Source: Macrococcoides psychrotolerans (GTDB taxonomy: Bacteria; Bacillota; Bacilli; Staphylococcales; Staphylococcaceae). From it: 64,000 nt of DNA. The notes beneath the pieces were generated by a model, which saw only the letters and a program-made list of their open reading frames with translations, searched no databases and was not told the DNA's origin. The stretch spans positions 682,001-746,000 of the forward strand of contig NZ_CP124591.1 in NCBI RefSeq assembly GCF_038095555.1, read 5' to 3'. Positions 1-8,996 of this stretch are shown here, one piece after another (the first letter of the stretch is position 1; each line of letters opens with the position of its first letter). The position numbers were made by a program, and so were the translations under genes.

Positions 1-27
1 AGAAATAAAGACAATTTGGAGGAATTT

Positions 28-1128
28 ATGACAAATAAAGTTTGGTTTAGATTCGGTGTAGGGCTTCTTCTTACATTTTTAATCATCAAGTATTTCTTAG
101 AGATTAACCATATCTTCTACCCGATCATCATCATTGTAAAATCTATTATCCTGCCGTTATTACTCGGTGGTTTCCTGTACTATATTGTAGTACCGTTCCA
201 GGATAAGCTGGAAGAAAAGCGTCATTTAAAACGCTGGCAAAGTGTTACATTAATCATGATTGCACTGTGTTTAATTATCGGTCTATTATTCTCGTTTGTA
301 GGACCTATTGTATCAAAGCAGACGAATAATTTCATAGATAACTATCCCGCAATTCAAAAGGAATTTCAATCGTATGTAAGTCTGGCACTAGATCAGCGCG
401 ATAAATTACCTGAGAATGTTAAAGACGGGATTAATAATGGGATAGAGAAGATGAACGAATATTCAGGGAAGATTGTAACGAATGCGTTCTCTTTTATTAC
501 ACAGTTCATCTCTACGCTGTTCTTGTTAATCTTAGTACCATTCTTCCTGATCTATATGCTGAAAGATCATGACCGCTTCGTACCCTTTGTATCAGCACCG
601 TTCACAGGGAAGCGTAAGGTGTTCGTTGTCACTTTATTTAAAGATATTGATAAGACGTTACGCTCATATATTCAAGGGCAGGTAACGGTCAGTATCATTC
701 TGGGGTTACTACTCCTTGCCGGCTACTTAGTTATTGGATTAGATTATGCAGTAATTCTCGCGATGTGGGGCATGGTAACGAACTTAATTCCATTCTTAGG
801 ACCATATATGGCGGTAATACCTGCCATTATTATTGCGTTGATCCAAGACCCTGTTATGGCGATTTACGTGATCATTATTATGTTTGTGGCCCAGCAGCTA
901 GAAGGAAATGTCATTACACCGAATATTATGGGTAAGACATTGAATATGCACCCGTTAACCATTATTACGGTCATCCTTGCAGCTGGAAACCTTGGTGGTT
1001 TCTTAGCCATCTTAGTTGCCGTACCAACTTATGCTGTGTTAAAGACAATCGTAAGAAACTTCTATATGCATCGACAGGAGATTACTTCTGAAGCGAATAA
1101 GATTGTTAAAGAACGACATATGAGGTAA
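28..1128 (+). CDS. AI-2E family transporter (PerM/YdbI-like membrane protein)
   Basis: This is a polytopic inner-membrane protein of about 366 residues. It has three hydrophobic segments in the first 100 residues, a soluble helical stretch (about 100-150), and four or five more membrane segments after residue 150. The conserved late region around GNVITPNIMG and the following hydrophobic helices is typical of the AI-2E/PerM exporter family. Members have been linked to autoinducer-2 export or Na+/H+ antiport, so the substrate is unknown here. I chose the ATG at 28 rather than the TTG at 16 because TTGGAGGA (16-23) is the ribosome binding site. The gene stands alone and is followed by a terminator. 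Confidence 0.85.
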   Translation: MTNKVWFRFGVGLLLTFLIIKYFLEINHIFYPIIIIVKSIILPLLLGGFLYYIVVPFQDKLEEKRHLKRWQSVTLIMIALCLIIGLLFSFVGPIVSKQTNNFIDNYPAIQKEFQSYVSLALDQRDKLPENVKDGINNGIEKMNEYSGKIVTNAFSFITQFISTLFLLILVPFFLIYMLKDHDRFVPFVSAPFTGKRKVFVVTLFKDIDKTLRSYIQGQVTVSIILGLLLLAGYLVIGLDYAVILAMWGMVTNLIPFLGPYMAVIPAIIIALIQDPVMAIYVIIIMFVAQQLEGNVITPNIMGKTLNMHPLTIITVILAAGNLGGFLAILVAVPTYAVLKTIVRNFYMHRQEITSEANKIVKERHMR

Positions 1129-1139
1129 TCCAGGATATT

Positions 1140-1188
1140 AAGCACCAGTTAGAAGCGCTTTATGAACTTCACACTGTGTGCTTTTTTT
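1140..1188 (+). terminator. Probable rho-independent terminator
   Basis: The arms AAGCAC (1140-1145) and GTGCTT (1178-1183) pair and are followed by a run of seven T. Inner bases (CAGT/ACTG) can extend the stem with bulges. It sits just after the AI-2E family transporter gene and before galU. Confidence 0.55.
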
Positions 1189-1240
1189 ATATTTAGTATC
1201 TATGTTAAAATTAATAAAATATCTATAAAGGAGAACGCAC

Positions 1241-2113
1241 ATGAAAAAGGTTAGAAAAGCGGTGATTCCTGCAGCGGGGATTGGTTCTAGATTTCTTCCG
1301 GCGACAAAGGCGATGCCTAAGGAAATGTTACCGATATTAGACAAGCCGACGATTCAGTATATCGTTGAGGAAGCGGTAGCAGCGGGAATCGAAGATATTA
1401 TTATCGTAACTGGAAAACATAAACGTGCGATTGAAGATCACTTTGATGCACAGATGGAGCTGGAACATCATCTTGCTGCTCAAGAAAAATTTGAACTGCT
1501 TGAAAAAGTTCAGCATTCAACGCAGCTTGCGAATATCTTCTATGTGAGACAGAAGGCACCACAGGGATTAGGTCATGCGATATGGACTGCAAAGCAGTTT
1601 ATTGGGGATGAACCATTTGCTGTACTGCTTGGAGATGATATCGTTGACTCACCTACGCCTGCCATCAAACAGTTGATAGAGCAGTACGAGAAGAAAGGGA
1701 AGTCGGTGATTGGTGCTAAGACTGTTCCTTATGAAGATACACAGCGTTACGGCATTATCGAAAGTAAAGCACAGCATGATCGTCTCTATGAGATCAGTAA
1801 TCTCATAGAAAAACCGAAGCTCGGAACAACGGATTCACGTTTAGCCATTATGGGTCGTTATATTTTGACGCCTGATATCTTCAAGTACCTTGAAGAGCAA
1901 AATATCGGTGCAGGGGGCGAAATCCAGCTGACGGATGCGATTGCGCGTGTCAATGAGACGGATGAAGTGTACGCATATGACTTTGTCGGCAACCGCTATG
2001 ACGTAGGCGATAAGATTGGCTTTGTGATGACAACGATGGAGTATGCAATACGTTCAGAAATGAAAGAAGCGCTGATTCCATTTCTAGAAGCATTAATAGA
2101 AGAACATAAATGA
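1241..2113 (+). CDS. galU: UTP--glucose-1-phosphate uridylyltransferase
   Basis: The 290-residue protein makes UDP-glucose from UTP and glucose 1-phosphate in the cytosol. The nucleotide-binding signature AAGIGSRFLPATKAMPKEML lies near residues 10-30, the metal/sugar-nucleotide site LLGDDIVD near 130, and GGEIQLTDAI near 225. Length fits the GtaB/GalU family. The start follows AAAGGAGAA (about 1227-1235). UDP-glucose is the donor for UgtP, encoded just downstream on the other strand, so galU, ugtP and ltaA form a functional set for glycolipid synthesis. The gene is monocistronic between two terminators. Confidence 0.95.
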   Translation: MKKVRKAVIPAAGIGSRFLPATKAMPKEMLPILDKPTIQYIVEEAVAAGIEDIIIVTGKHKRAIEDHFDAQMELEHHLAAQEKFELLEKVQHSTQLANIFYVRQKAPQGLGHAIWTAKQFIGDEPFAVLLGDDIVDSPTPAIKQLIEQYEKKGKSVIGAKTVPYEDTQRYGIIESKAQHDRLYEISNLIEKPKLGTTDSRLAIMGRYILTPDIFKYLEEQNIGAGGEIQLTDAIARVNETDEVYAYDFVGNRYDVGDKIGFVMTTMEYAIRSEMKEALIPFLEALIEEHK

Positions 2114-2120
2114 AAATAAA

Positions 2121-2150
2121 GAATGACCGCTACAGCTGTAGCGGTCATTC
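2121..2150. terminator. Bidirectional terminator between galU and ltaA
   Basis: This is a perfect 30-base palindrome with arm GAATGACCGCTACA (2121-2134) and its exact complement at 2137-2150. It is flanked by an A-rich stretch on the left and T-rich bases on the right, so it can stop transcription from both converging genes. Confidence 0.85.
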
Positions 2151-2178
2151 TTCTGATGTATACTATAAAAGCATGTGC

Positions 2179-3363
2179 TTATCTTTGGATGCGCTTTGTT
2201 CTATAGAAATAGAACAGATAGAAGAATGCGAGACCGATAAATACGGTTGCTGAGGTGAACAATGTGTAATTTGTATTATGAAACAGCTCCGTAATCAGAC
2301 CACCAATAATTGGACCGAGCATGGTGCCGATGCCTTGCAGACTATTAAATACACCCCATGATTCTTCCTTTAATGCAACATCGACCTGGCTTGCCATAAA
2401 TGCATTCCATCCTGGCAGAAGCAATCCATAGAATAAACCAATGACAAGTGCGGCACCGAGAACAATCATATAGTTGGTTACCTGTGTCATAAGAAGAATG
2501 CTGATTCCAAAGATAAAGAATCCGGCAAGAATGACGATATGAGCATAAATATTTGAAACATCATCCATAAATTTAGAAATAAAGAGCATCGATACAGTAC
2601 ATCCGGCACCTCCAGCAATGAGCAGATACGTATACTCAAGCGTAGAGACGTTCAGGCTATGTACAGCGTAAGATGGCAGTATAGGAACAAGCATCCCGAT
2701 GGCAATCCCTTGGAAGAGGATGCCAGGAAACAGCACGAGATGTCGTGACATTACATGCTTAATATGTTTGTACTGAGTCTTCAGTGATTTCTTTTCGATA
2801 AATGAAACCTCGACATGCACGAATAAATACAGCACCCATGCACAGAGTACAAATAATGGCATCAGGAATATATACTGAACAGGATGAACTTTAATGATCA
2901 GGTTCATGATGATCATCCCGCTCATCATCCCGACAAGCCATGCAAAATAAACATATCCCATATGTTTGGAACGCTTATTATCTTCAACAGATGACAGCAT
3001 AATCACCCAGATTGGACTGACCGCAATACCGAGCAGTATTGCTGCTGCCACAAGCGTCACTGGGTGACGGTCAAATATAATGAGTGCAAGACCGGCGACT
3101 GCGATAAAGAAACCGGCATTCAGCACTTTCTTCGTCCCGTAGCGTTTAAGCAGAAAACCGATTCCGAAATTTGTCAGTGCATCACTGACAAAATGCAATG
3201 TAATACATGCAGAGATAATACCGACGGTTACATTTGACAGGGTAGGTAATACCGGCAGAAAGCTGAGTATATACATCCCGCGTGCAAATTCCATCAGAAA
3301 CAATATGACAATCATTAACCAGAAGTTCTTACCTTTAAACTTACCTTGCGAAGAGGCGGGCAT
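2179..3363 (-). CDS. ltaA: MFS transporter, glycolipid flippase LtaA
   Basis: The 394-residue protein has twelve predicted membrane helices and major-facilitator features, including GIISACITLHFVSDALTNFG near residues 48-67 and a C-terminal GIGTMLGPIIGGLI helix. In staphylococci LtaA moves diglucosyl-diacylglycerol to the outer leaflet, where it anchors lipoteichoic acid. The assignment rests mainly on context: it directly follows ugtP and its ATG overlaps the end of ugtP by 23 bases, the usual ypfP-ltaA arrangement. An ordinary drug-efflux MFS is the alternative, but the coupling to ugtP makes that unlikely. Confidence 0.85.
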   Translation of the reverse strand: MPASSQGKFKGKNFWLMIVILFLMEFARGMYILSFLPVLPTLSNVTVGIISACITLHFVSDALTNFGIGFLLKRYGTKKVLNAGFFIAVAGLALIIFDRHPVTLVAAAILLGIAVSPIWVIMLSSVEDNKRSKHMGYVYFAWLVGMMSGMIIMNLIIKVHPVQYIFLMPLFVLCAWVLYLFVHVEVSFIEKKSLKTQYKHIKHVMSRHLVLFPGILFQGIAIGMLVPILPSYAVHSLNVSTLEYTYLLIAGGAGCTVSMLFISKFMDDVSNIYAHIVILAGFFIFGISILLMTQVTNYMIVLGAALVIGLFYGLLLPGWNAFMASQVDVALKEESWGVFNSLQGIGTMLGPIIGGLITELFHNTNYTLFTSATVFIGLAFFYLFYFYRTKRIQR

Positions 3364-4510
3364 AGAGTCCTGCTTTAGAAGTCATCATTGCATCTGATGA
3401 GGTGTGATCTAACATCTGGAGCAATGTGCGTGAAATATTAAGTGAGGCATCTGGTATATAATGTTGCTGCATATTGTATTTATATTGATTAAGTAAGACT
3501 TCGTCTGAGAGTAACTCAAGCACAGTTGACGTTGTTTCTTCATACGTCTGTGTGATACGCGAGAACCCTTGTTTCGTGAAATAGATTGCATTCTCACCTT
3601 CCTGCCCGGGTGCCGGGTTAAAGAATACGAGTGGAATACCTTTGCATAAGCTTTCTGAAATTGTGATACCACCAGGCTTTGTTAGCATTAAGTCACAGCA
3701 AGACATCCACTGCGCCATCTCTTGTGTATAGCCGATGATGATCACGTTACGATTGTCTTTATACTCAGACTGCAGCTGCTGCAATAGCTGCGTATTATTG
3801 CCGCAAACAACGACAAATTGATGCGTGCTCGCTGCAGTTAAGTCTTTAAGCATTTCGTTGAAGCCGCTGACCACACCGAATGCACCTGCAACCATCAGCA
3901 ATGTCTTCTTGTCAGGAGACAGACCATGCGATAATAACCAGGCGTCTCGGTCGACGGGGTCATTAAAGCATTCATGAATCGGTATCCCTGTAATATCGAT
4001 GATCGCTTCATCTACACCGAGCGCTATCAGTTCAGACTTCAGCGCTTCTGTAGCAACAAAGTAACGGTTGCTGTTTGGCGTCAGCCAGTTTTTATGCATT
4101 GTGTAATCGGTAATTACAGTCGCTACCGGTGTATGGATGTTGAGCTCTTTTTTGATGATTGACATCACCGGTGTCGGGAAGGTCAGAAGAATTAAATCTG
4201 GCTTCTCCTTCAAAATGAGATTAATGAGACGATTTAATCCGTAATAACGATAGAAGCAGCTTTCCGGCTTATCTTGATTTGCATAGTAAAAATAGCGATA
4301 AGAATTTCTAAAGTACTTATAGCTGTTAATATAGTATTTCTTGGCAATGCTATTGATGATAGGATGTGCCTCCTGAAATAAATCATGTTCAATCACTGTT
4401 AACTGAGGTAACTGCATACGATTCAACTGATTAACAATTGCATTTGTCACTGAGATATGACCATTACCATAGGAACCTGTGATGATCAGAATCTTCTTAT
4501 TGTTTGACAT
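3341..4510 (-). CDS. ugtP: Diglucosyl-diacylglycerol synthase (processive glucosyltransferase)
   Basis: UgtP (YpfP) transfers glucose from UDP-glucose to diacylglycerol to make the lipoteichoic acid anchor. The N-terminal MGDG-synthase-type domain opens with ITGSYGNGHISVTNAI, and the C-terminal GT28 domain carries LLMVAGAFGVVSG, then TKPGGITISESLCKGIPLVF and the GQEGENA loop. I chose the ATG at 4510, preceded by GGAGTG (4517-4522), giving 389 residues, close to the S. aureus protein. The open frame extends 47 codons further upstream, but that extension is AT-rich and lacks family similarity. Divergent from murE. Confidence 0.93.
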   Translation of the reverse strand: MSNNKKILIITGSYGNGHISVTNAIVNQLNRMQLPQLTVIEHDLFQEAHPIINSIAKKYYINSYKYFRNSYRYFYYANQDKPESCFYRYYGLNRLINLILKEKPDLILLTFPTPVMSIIKKELNIHTPVATVITDYTMHKNWLTPNSNRYFVATEALKSELIALGVDEAIIDITGIPIHECFNDPVDRDAWLLSHGLSPDKKTLLMVAGAFGVVSGFNEMLKDLTAASTHQFVVVCGNNTQLLQQLQSEYKDNRNVIIIGYTQEMAQWMSCCDLMLTKPGGITISESLCKGIPLVFFNPAPGQEGENAIYFTKQGFSRITQTYEETTSTVLELLSDEVLLNQYKYNMQQHYIPDASLNISRTLLQMLDHTSSDAMMTSKAGLYARLFAR

Positions 4511-4802
4511 AGTGCACACTCCGATTCTAAAGGTTAAACGTTCTATTATCATTATTAATGAAATTATACAACTTGTCATCTTAAATACAAAAAAATTACA
4601 ATATTTATAATAAGTTAAATATCCATTGATGCTATCTCTATTCTTTATCAATGATAGAGATGATTGTGGTGTTTCTTTAATAATATGATATTCAGTATGG
4701 TAAATACTACTGAAAACATAGACAACATAAAATTATTTATTAATTATACGCTAATATCCTTCTATTTTATACAAATTATTTATTTAAACCTATCTTCAAC
4801 AA

Positions 4803-4831
4803 TTCATAATCCTATAAAAAAGGTGTATAAT
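4803..4831 (+). promoter_or_regulatory. Putative murE promoter
   Basis: A perfect -10 TATAAT lies at 4826-4831 with a weak -35 TTCATA at 4803-4808, spaced by 17 bases, about 28 bases upstream of the murE start. The rest of the ugtP-murE intergenic stretch (4511-4802) is AT-rich; I see no further gene or strong hairpin in it. Confidence 0.5.
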
Positions 4832-4858
4832 TAAGAATTGACTAAAGGAGGCTTATCA

Positions 4859-6328
4859 GTGAAAACGTCTGAATTACTTTCTAAAATAAAAGCCAAGAAG
4901 CTTTACGGAACATTTCCTGAACATATCAATAAAGTGGTTGTAGATTCAAGGGCAGCAGACAGCGAGAGTGTATTTGTAGCTAGTCATGGGTATACAGTAG
5001 ACAGCCATAAATTTATACCGAATGTAGTTAGGCAGGGCTGTCGTATGATTATCGTCGATCACTATATCGAAGGACTGGATATCGGGCAGGTTGTTGTGCG
5101 TGATACTTTGCAGGCAGCACGTATATTCACGCAGCATGTAATGGATTTCCCGTCACATCAGCTTACGACTTATGGTGTGACAGGTACGAACGGTAAGACG
5201 AGTGTGGCAACAATGATTCATCATCTGCACCGCGCACTGAACATAAATAGTGCATATCTCGGTACGAATGGCTTTCAATATAATGAAGAAGTTGCTAAAG
5301 GCGCGAATTCAACCCCTGAAACGATTACCTTAAATCAGCATATTGCACATGCAGTAGAACAAGGCGCACAGGCGATGGCGATGGAAATGTCGAGCCATGG
5401 ATTAGCGCTTGGTCGTACGGATGGTGTTGACATCGATGTTGCAATCTTCACGAATTTAACACAAGATCATCTGGATTTTCATGGAACGATGGAACGTTAT
5501 GGTTTTCATAAGGCGCTGCTCTTTGCACAGCTTGGGAATGACTTTAAGCAGCAGAAGTATGCAGTGGTAAATGGAGATGATGATTATTCGAAAGAACTGA
5601 TTATTGCTTCACCAAGAGAAGTGATTACATATGGCATTGAACAGGATACAGATATTAAAGCAACAAATATTAAAGAATCTATCGATGGCATTGCTTTTAC
5701 ACTTGAAACACCAGATGGCAATGTTGAGATTACATGTCCTTATATTGGTCGATTCAACATCTATAATATGCTTGCAGCCCTCACCGCACTGTGGACGCAA
5801 GGTCATGCACTGAGTGCACTTGCTGAAGCAGCGCAAAGTTTACCGCCAGTAGAGGGCCGTCTAGAAGTGCTGGACCGCAACTTACCGATAGACTTAGTGA
5901 TTGATTATGCACATACGCCAGACGGCATGAACAAACTTATCGATGCACTTGAACCTTTTAAACGTGGTAAGATGATTTTCTTAATCGGTATGGCAGGAGA
6001 ACGAGATTTAACGAAGACACCTGAAATGGGCGCAATTGCTTGTCGCGCAGATTATGTGATATTTACACCGGATAATCCTGCGAATGATAACCCGCGTAAA
6101 TTAACCGATGCACTGGAAAGTGGTGCAACACATTCAAATTATGTGTCTTTCTTAGACCGTGCACAAGGGATTCGTCACGCGATTGAAGTAAGTGCACCTG
6201 GAGATATGGTCGTCCTCGCTTCAAAAGGACGTGAGCCTTATCAGATTATGGAAAATTACATTAAAGTACCGCATCGTGATGATTTGATTGGTCTGGAAGC
6301 GGCATATGATAAATATGGGAGAGAGTAA
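4859..6328 (+). CDS. murE: UDP-MurNAc-L-Ala-D-Glu--L-lysine ligase
   Basis: MurE adds the third amino acid to the peptidoglycan stem peptide in the cytosol. The ATP-binding loop GVTGTNGKTS lies near residue 110, the Mur ligase TPET motif near 160, and DYAHTPDGM near 350. DNPANDNP near 405 contains the DNPA signature of lysine-adding enzymes, as opposed to DNPR of the diaminopimelate type. The start is the GTG at 4859, seven bases after AAAGGAGG (4844-4851); the upstream TTG at 4838 lies ahead of the RBS. It has 489 residues and heads a run with the YueH-like gene, prfC and terC. Confidence 0.95.
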   Translation: MKTSELLSKIKAKKLYGTFPEHINKVVVDSRAADSESVFVASHGYTVDSHKFIPNVVRQGCRMIIVDHYIEGLDIGQVVVRDTLQAARIFTQHVMDFPSHQLTTYGVTGTNGKTSVATMIHHLHRALNINSAYLGTNGFQYNEEVAKGANSTPETITLNQHIAHAVEQGAQAMAMEMSSHGLALGRTDGVDIDVAIFTNLTQDHLDFHGTMERYGFHKALLFAQLGNDFKQQKYAVVNGDDDYSKELIIASPREVITYGIEQDTDIKATNIKESIDGIAFTLETPDGNVEITCPYIGRFNIYNMLAALTALWTQGHALSALAEAAQSLPPVEGRLEVLDRNLPIDLVIDYAHTPDGMNKLIDALEPFKRGKMIFLIGMAGERDLTKTPEMGAIACRADYVIFTPDNPANDNPRKLTDALESGATHSNYVSFLDRAQGIRHAIEVSAPGDMVVLASKGREPYQIMENYIKVPHRDDLIGLEAAYDKYGRE

Positions 6329-6330
6329 CG

Positions 6331-6570
6331 ATGAAAATTAGAAACAGCATAGGAGAAAACCTGCAATGTAAAGTATACATTCATGAAAACAAAAAGGAAG
6401 AAACGTTTTTAGTAAGTATTCCGGATATCTTCTTCTCTATTCAGTTCGATTATGATCTATACGGAGAGGCTTTAGAAGAACATTTATATTTACATCTATT
6501 TAATTTATTAGACGAAAAAGATGCATCTGAACTTGCACGCCGCATAGTGCAATGGACGAGCGAAACTTAA
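6331..6570 (+). CDS. YueH-like small protein
   Basis: This acidic 79-residue protein contains a KVYIHENKKEETFLVSIPD segment and resembles the small YueH family of Firmicutes, whose function is unknown to me. It starts two bases after the murE stop. It is probably translationally coupled to murE and ends just before prfC. No signal peptide or membrane segment is visible. The family call is from recall of the N-terminal pattern and the position between murE and prfC. Confidence 0.7.
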   Translation: MKIRNSIGENLQCKVYIHENKKEETFLVSIPDIFFSIQFDYDLYGEALEEHLYLHLFNLLDEKDASELARRIVQWTSET

Positions 6571-6581
6571 GGAGCGAATTT

Positions 6582-8144
6582 ATGACATTAAGAGAAGAAG
6601 TAGAAATAAGAAAGACATTTGCCATCATCTCTCACCCGGATGCCGGTAAGACCACATTAACGGAGAAATTATTATTATTCGGTGGTGCCATTCGTGAAGC
6701 AGGTACCGTCAAGGGTAAGAAGACGGGTAAGTTTGCGACAAGTGACTGGATGGAAGTAGAGAAACAGCGTGGGATTTCTGTAACGAGTTCTGTGATGCAG
6801 TTTGATTATGATAACTTTAAAATTAATATTTTGGACACACCTGGACACGAAGATTTCTCAGAAGATACGTATCGTACGTTAATGGCGGTAGATAGTGCTG
6901 TCATGGTGATCGACTGCGCAAAAGGGATAGAACCACAGACGTTAAAGTTATTTAAGGTCTGTAAGATGCGTGGGATTCCGATTTTCACATTCATCAACAA
7001 ACTTGACCGTGTCGGTAAAGAACCGTTTGAGTTGCTGGAGGAAATCGAGAAGACGCTTGAAATTGAGACATATCCGATGAACTGGCCAATCGGTATGGGG
7101 CAATCATTCTTCGGTATTATTGACCGCAAGACGAAAACGATAGAGCCGTTTAGAGATGAAGAGAACGTGCTGCATTTAAATGAAGATTATGAACTTCAGG
7201 AAAGTCATGCGATCACTTCAGACAGCGCATATGAACAGGCGATAGAGGAGTTGATGCTTGTCGATGAAGCAGGAGAGACGTTTGATAAAGAGAAACTGAT
7301 GACAGGCGATCTAACACCCGTATTCTTCGGCTCAGCACTTGCGAACTTCGGTGTACAGAACTTCCTGAATGCATATGTAGATCATGCGCCGATGCCATCT
7401 GGGCGTAAAACGGAGTCAGGGGAAGAAGTATCACCATTTGATGAAAGTTTCAGTGGATTTATCTTCAAGATTCAGGCGAATATGAATCCGCAGCATCGAG
7501 ATAGAATCGCCTTCATGCGTATCGTCAGTGGTGCATTTGAACGTGGCATGGACATTAAGATGACGCGTACAGATAAGAAGATGAAGATTTCACGTTCAAC
7601 ATCATTTATGGCAGATGATACACAAACGGTAAACCATGCTGTAAGTGGTGATATTATCGGACTATATGACTCTGGGAACTTCCAGATCGGTGATACGCTT
7701 GTCGGTGGAAATCAGAAATTCGAGTTCGAGAAATTACCGCAGTTCACACCAGAAATCTTTATGAAAGTGTCACCGAAGAACGTAATGAAGCAGAAACATT
7801 TCCATAAAGGAATCGAACAGCTTGTCCAGGAAGGTGCAATTCAGCTTTATCGTACACTGCATACCAATCAGATTATTTTAGGGGCTGTCGGGCAGCTTCA
7901 GTTTGAAGTATTTGAACATCGTATGAATAACGAATACAATGTAGACGTCATTATGGAACCTGTAGGGAGAAAGATTGCCCGCTGGATTGAGAACGAAGCG
8001 GATATTCGAGATGTTATGAACTCAAGCCGTTCGATTCTTGTGGAAGATAGATTTGAAAACAAAGTATTCTTGTTCGAGAATGAATTTGCGACGCGCTGGT
8101 TCCTGGATAAGTTCCCAGAAATTAAGCTCTACAGTTTACTGTAA
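6582..8144 (+). CDS. prfC: Peptide chain release factor 3
   Basis: RF3 is a translational GTPase that recycles RF1 and RF2 from the ribosome. The G1 loop SHPDAGKTTLTEKLL is near residue 15, the G2 region contains RGISVTSSVMQF, G3 is DTPGHEDFSEDTYR and G4 is NKLDR. The 520-residue length fits the family. I chose the ATG at 6582, which follows AAGGAG (6569-6574). The frame stays open ten codons upstream, but that part overlaps the end of the YueH-like gene and is not conserved. It belongs to the murE run. Confidence 0.96.
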   Translation: MTLREEVEIRKTFAIISHPDAGKTTLTEKLLLFGGAIREAGTVKGKKTGKFATSDWMEVEKQRGISVTSSVMQFDYDNFKINILDTPGHEDFSEDTYRTLMAVDSAVMVIDCAKGIEPQTLKLFKVCKMRGIPIFTFINKLDRVGKEPFELLEEIEKTLEIETYPMNWPIGMGQSFFGIIDRKTKTIEPFRDEENVLHLNEDYELQESHAITSDSAYEQAIEELMLVDEAGETFDKEKLMTGDLTPVFFGSALANFGVQNFLNAYVDHAPMPSGRKTESGEEVSPFDESFSGFIFKIQANMNPQHRDRIAFMRIVSGAFERGMDIKMTRTDKKMKISRSTSFMADDTQTVNHAVSGDIIGLYDSGNFQIGDTLVGGNQKFEFEKLPQFTPEIFMKVSPKNVMKQKHFHKGIEQLVQEGAIQLYRTLHTNQIILGAVGQLQFEVFEHRMNNEYNVDVIMEPVGRKIARWIENEADIRDVMNSSRSILVEDRFENKVFLFENEFATRWFLDKFPEIKLYSLL

Positions 8145-8159
8145 GAAGGAGGAGTTATA

Positions 8160-8930
8160 GTGGATCCGTCAATTATCATTACCTATCTGTGGGTTATACT
8201 CGTACTCGTTGTATTAGAAGGCCTGCTTGCTGCAGATAACGCTATCGTTATGGCAGTAATGGTCAAGCATTTACCGGAAGAACGTCGTAAGAAAGCTTTA
8301 TTCTATGGATTAGTCGGTGCATTTATCTTTAGATTTGGGGCACTCTTTGCCATCAGTTACCTTGCCAACTACTGGCAGATTCAAGCAGCGGGTGCTGCAT
8401 ACTTGTTATATATGTCCACTAAAAACCTCATAGATTACTTTAGAACAGACGATGCAACAAGTGCGTCAGAAGAAGCTGAGCTTGAGAAATATGGTAGTAG
8501 CAAAGGAAGCGGCTTCTGGATGACTGTTGCTAAAGTTGAATTCGCAGATATCGCATTTGCCATTGATTCAATGCTTGCAGCAATCGCCATCGCACTGACA
8601 TTACCGGAAGTAGGACCACAGTTCGGTGGTATGAATCTCGGTCAGTTCCTTGTAATGTTTACGGGAGGAATGCTTGGTGTGATCATCATGCGATTTGCGG
8701 CAACATGGTTTGTTAAACTGCTGCATGACAATCCTTCACTTGAAGCAGCAGCATTTGCGGTTGTCGGATGGGTCGGTGTCAAGCTTGTTGTGATGGTGCT
8801 TGCACACGAAAAGGTAGGCATATTACCACACGAATTCCCACATAGTACATTATGGCAAGTAATATTCTGGACAGTCCTGCTTGGCATTCTTGTAATCGGA
8901 TGGTTCAGCGGCAACAAGAAAAAAGCATAA
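8160..8930 (+). CDS. TerC family integral membrane protein (probable metal exporter)
   Basis: The 256-residue protein has seven or eight membrane helices. Two acidic family signatures are visible: LEGLLAADNAIVMAVM near residue 20 and EFADIAFAIDSMLAAIAIA near 125-143. TerC proteins such as Bacillus MeeF/MeeY have been tied to Mn2+ export and protein metalation; the substrate here is inferred only from the family. It starts at a GTG directly after a strong AAGGAGGAG site, 15 bases past prfC, and ends at a terminator before htrA. Confidence 0.9.
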   Translation: MDPSIIITYLWVILVLVVLEGLLAADNAIVMAVMVKHLPEERRKKALFYGLVGAFIFRFGALFAISYLANYWQIQAAGAAYLLYMSTKNLIDYFRTDDATSASEEAELEKYGSSKGSGFWMTVAKVEFADIAFAIDSMLAAIAIALTLPEVGPQFGGMNLGQFLVMFTGGMLGVIIMRFAATWFVKLLHDNPSLEAAAFAVVGWVGVKLVVMVLAHEKVGILPHEFPHSTLWQVIFWTVLLGILVIGWFSGNKKKA

Positions 8931-8940
8931 TACAATACTC

Positions 8941-8983
8941 AACTTAATGTATCTATATTATAATAGAAACATTAAGTTTTTTT
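8941..8983 (+). terminator. Terminator after the TerC gene
   Basis: The arms AACTTAATGT (8941-8950) and ACATTAAGTT (8969-8978) pair around an 18-base AT-rich loop and are followed by seven T. The loop contains TATTATAAT-like bases, so it may also carry a -10 for htrA. Confidence 0.7.
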
Positions 8984-8996
8984 AGTGGAGGCAGCG

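Noticed and set aside
1..27. Possible tail of an upstream gene at the window edge
   Set aside because: Only 27 bases precede the first start, and they are occupied by its ribosome binding site; no frame can be judged.
4511..4651. 47-codon upstream extension of ugtP
   Set aside because: The ATG at 4510 has a good binding site and matches the family start; the extension is AT-driven.
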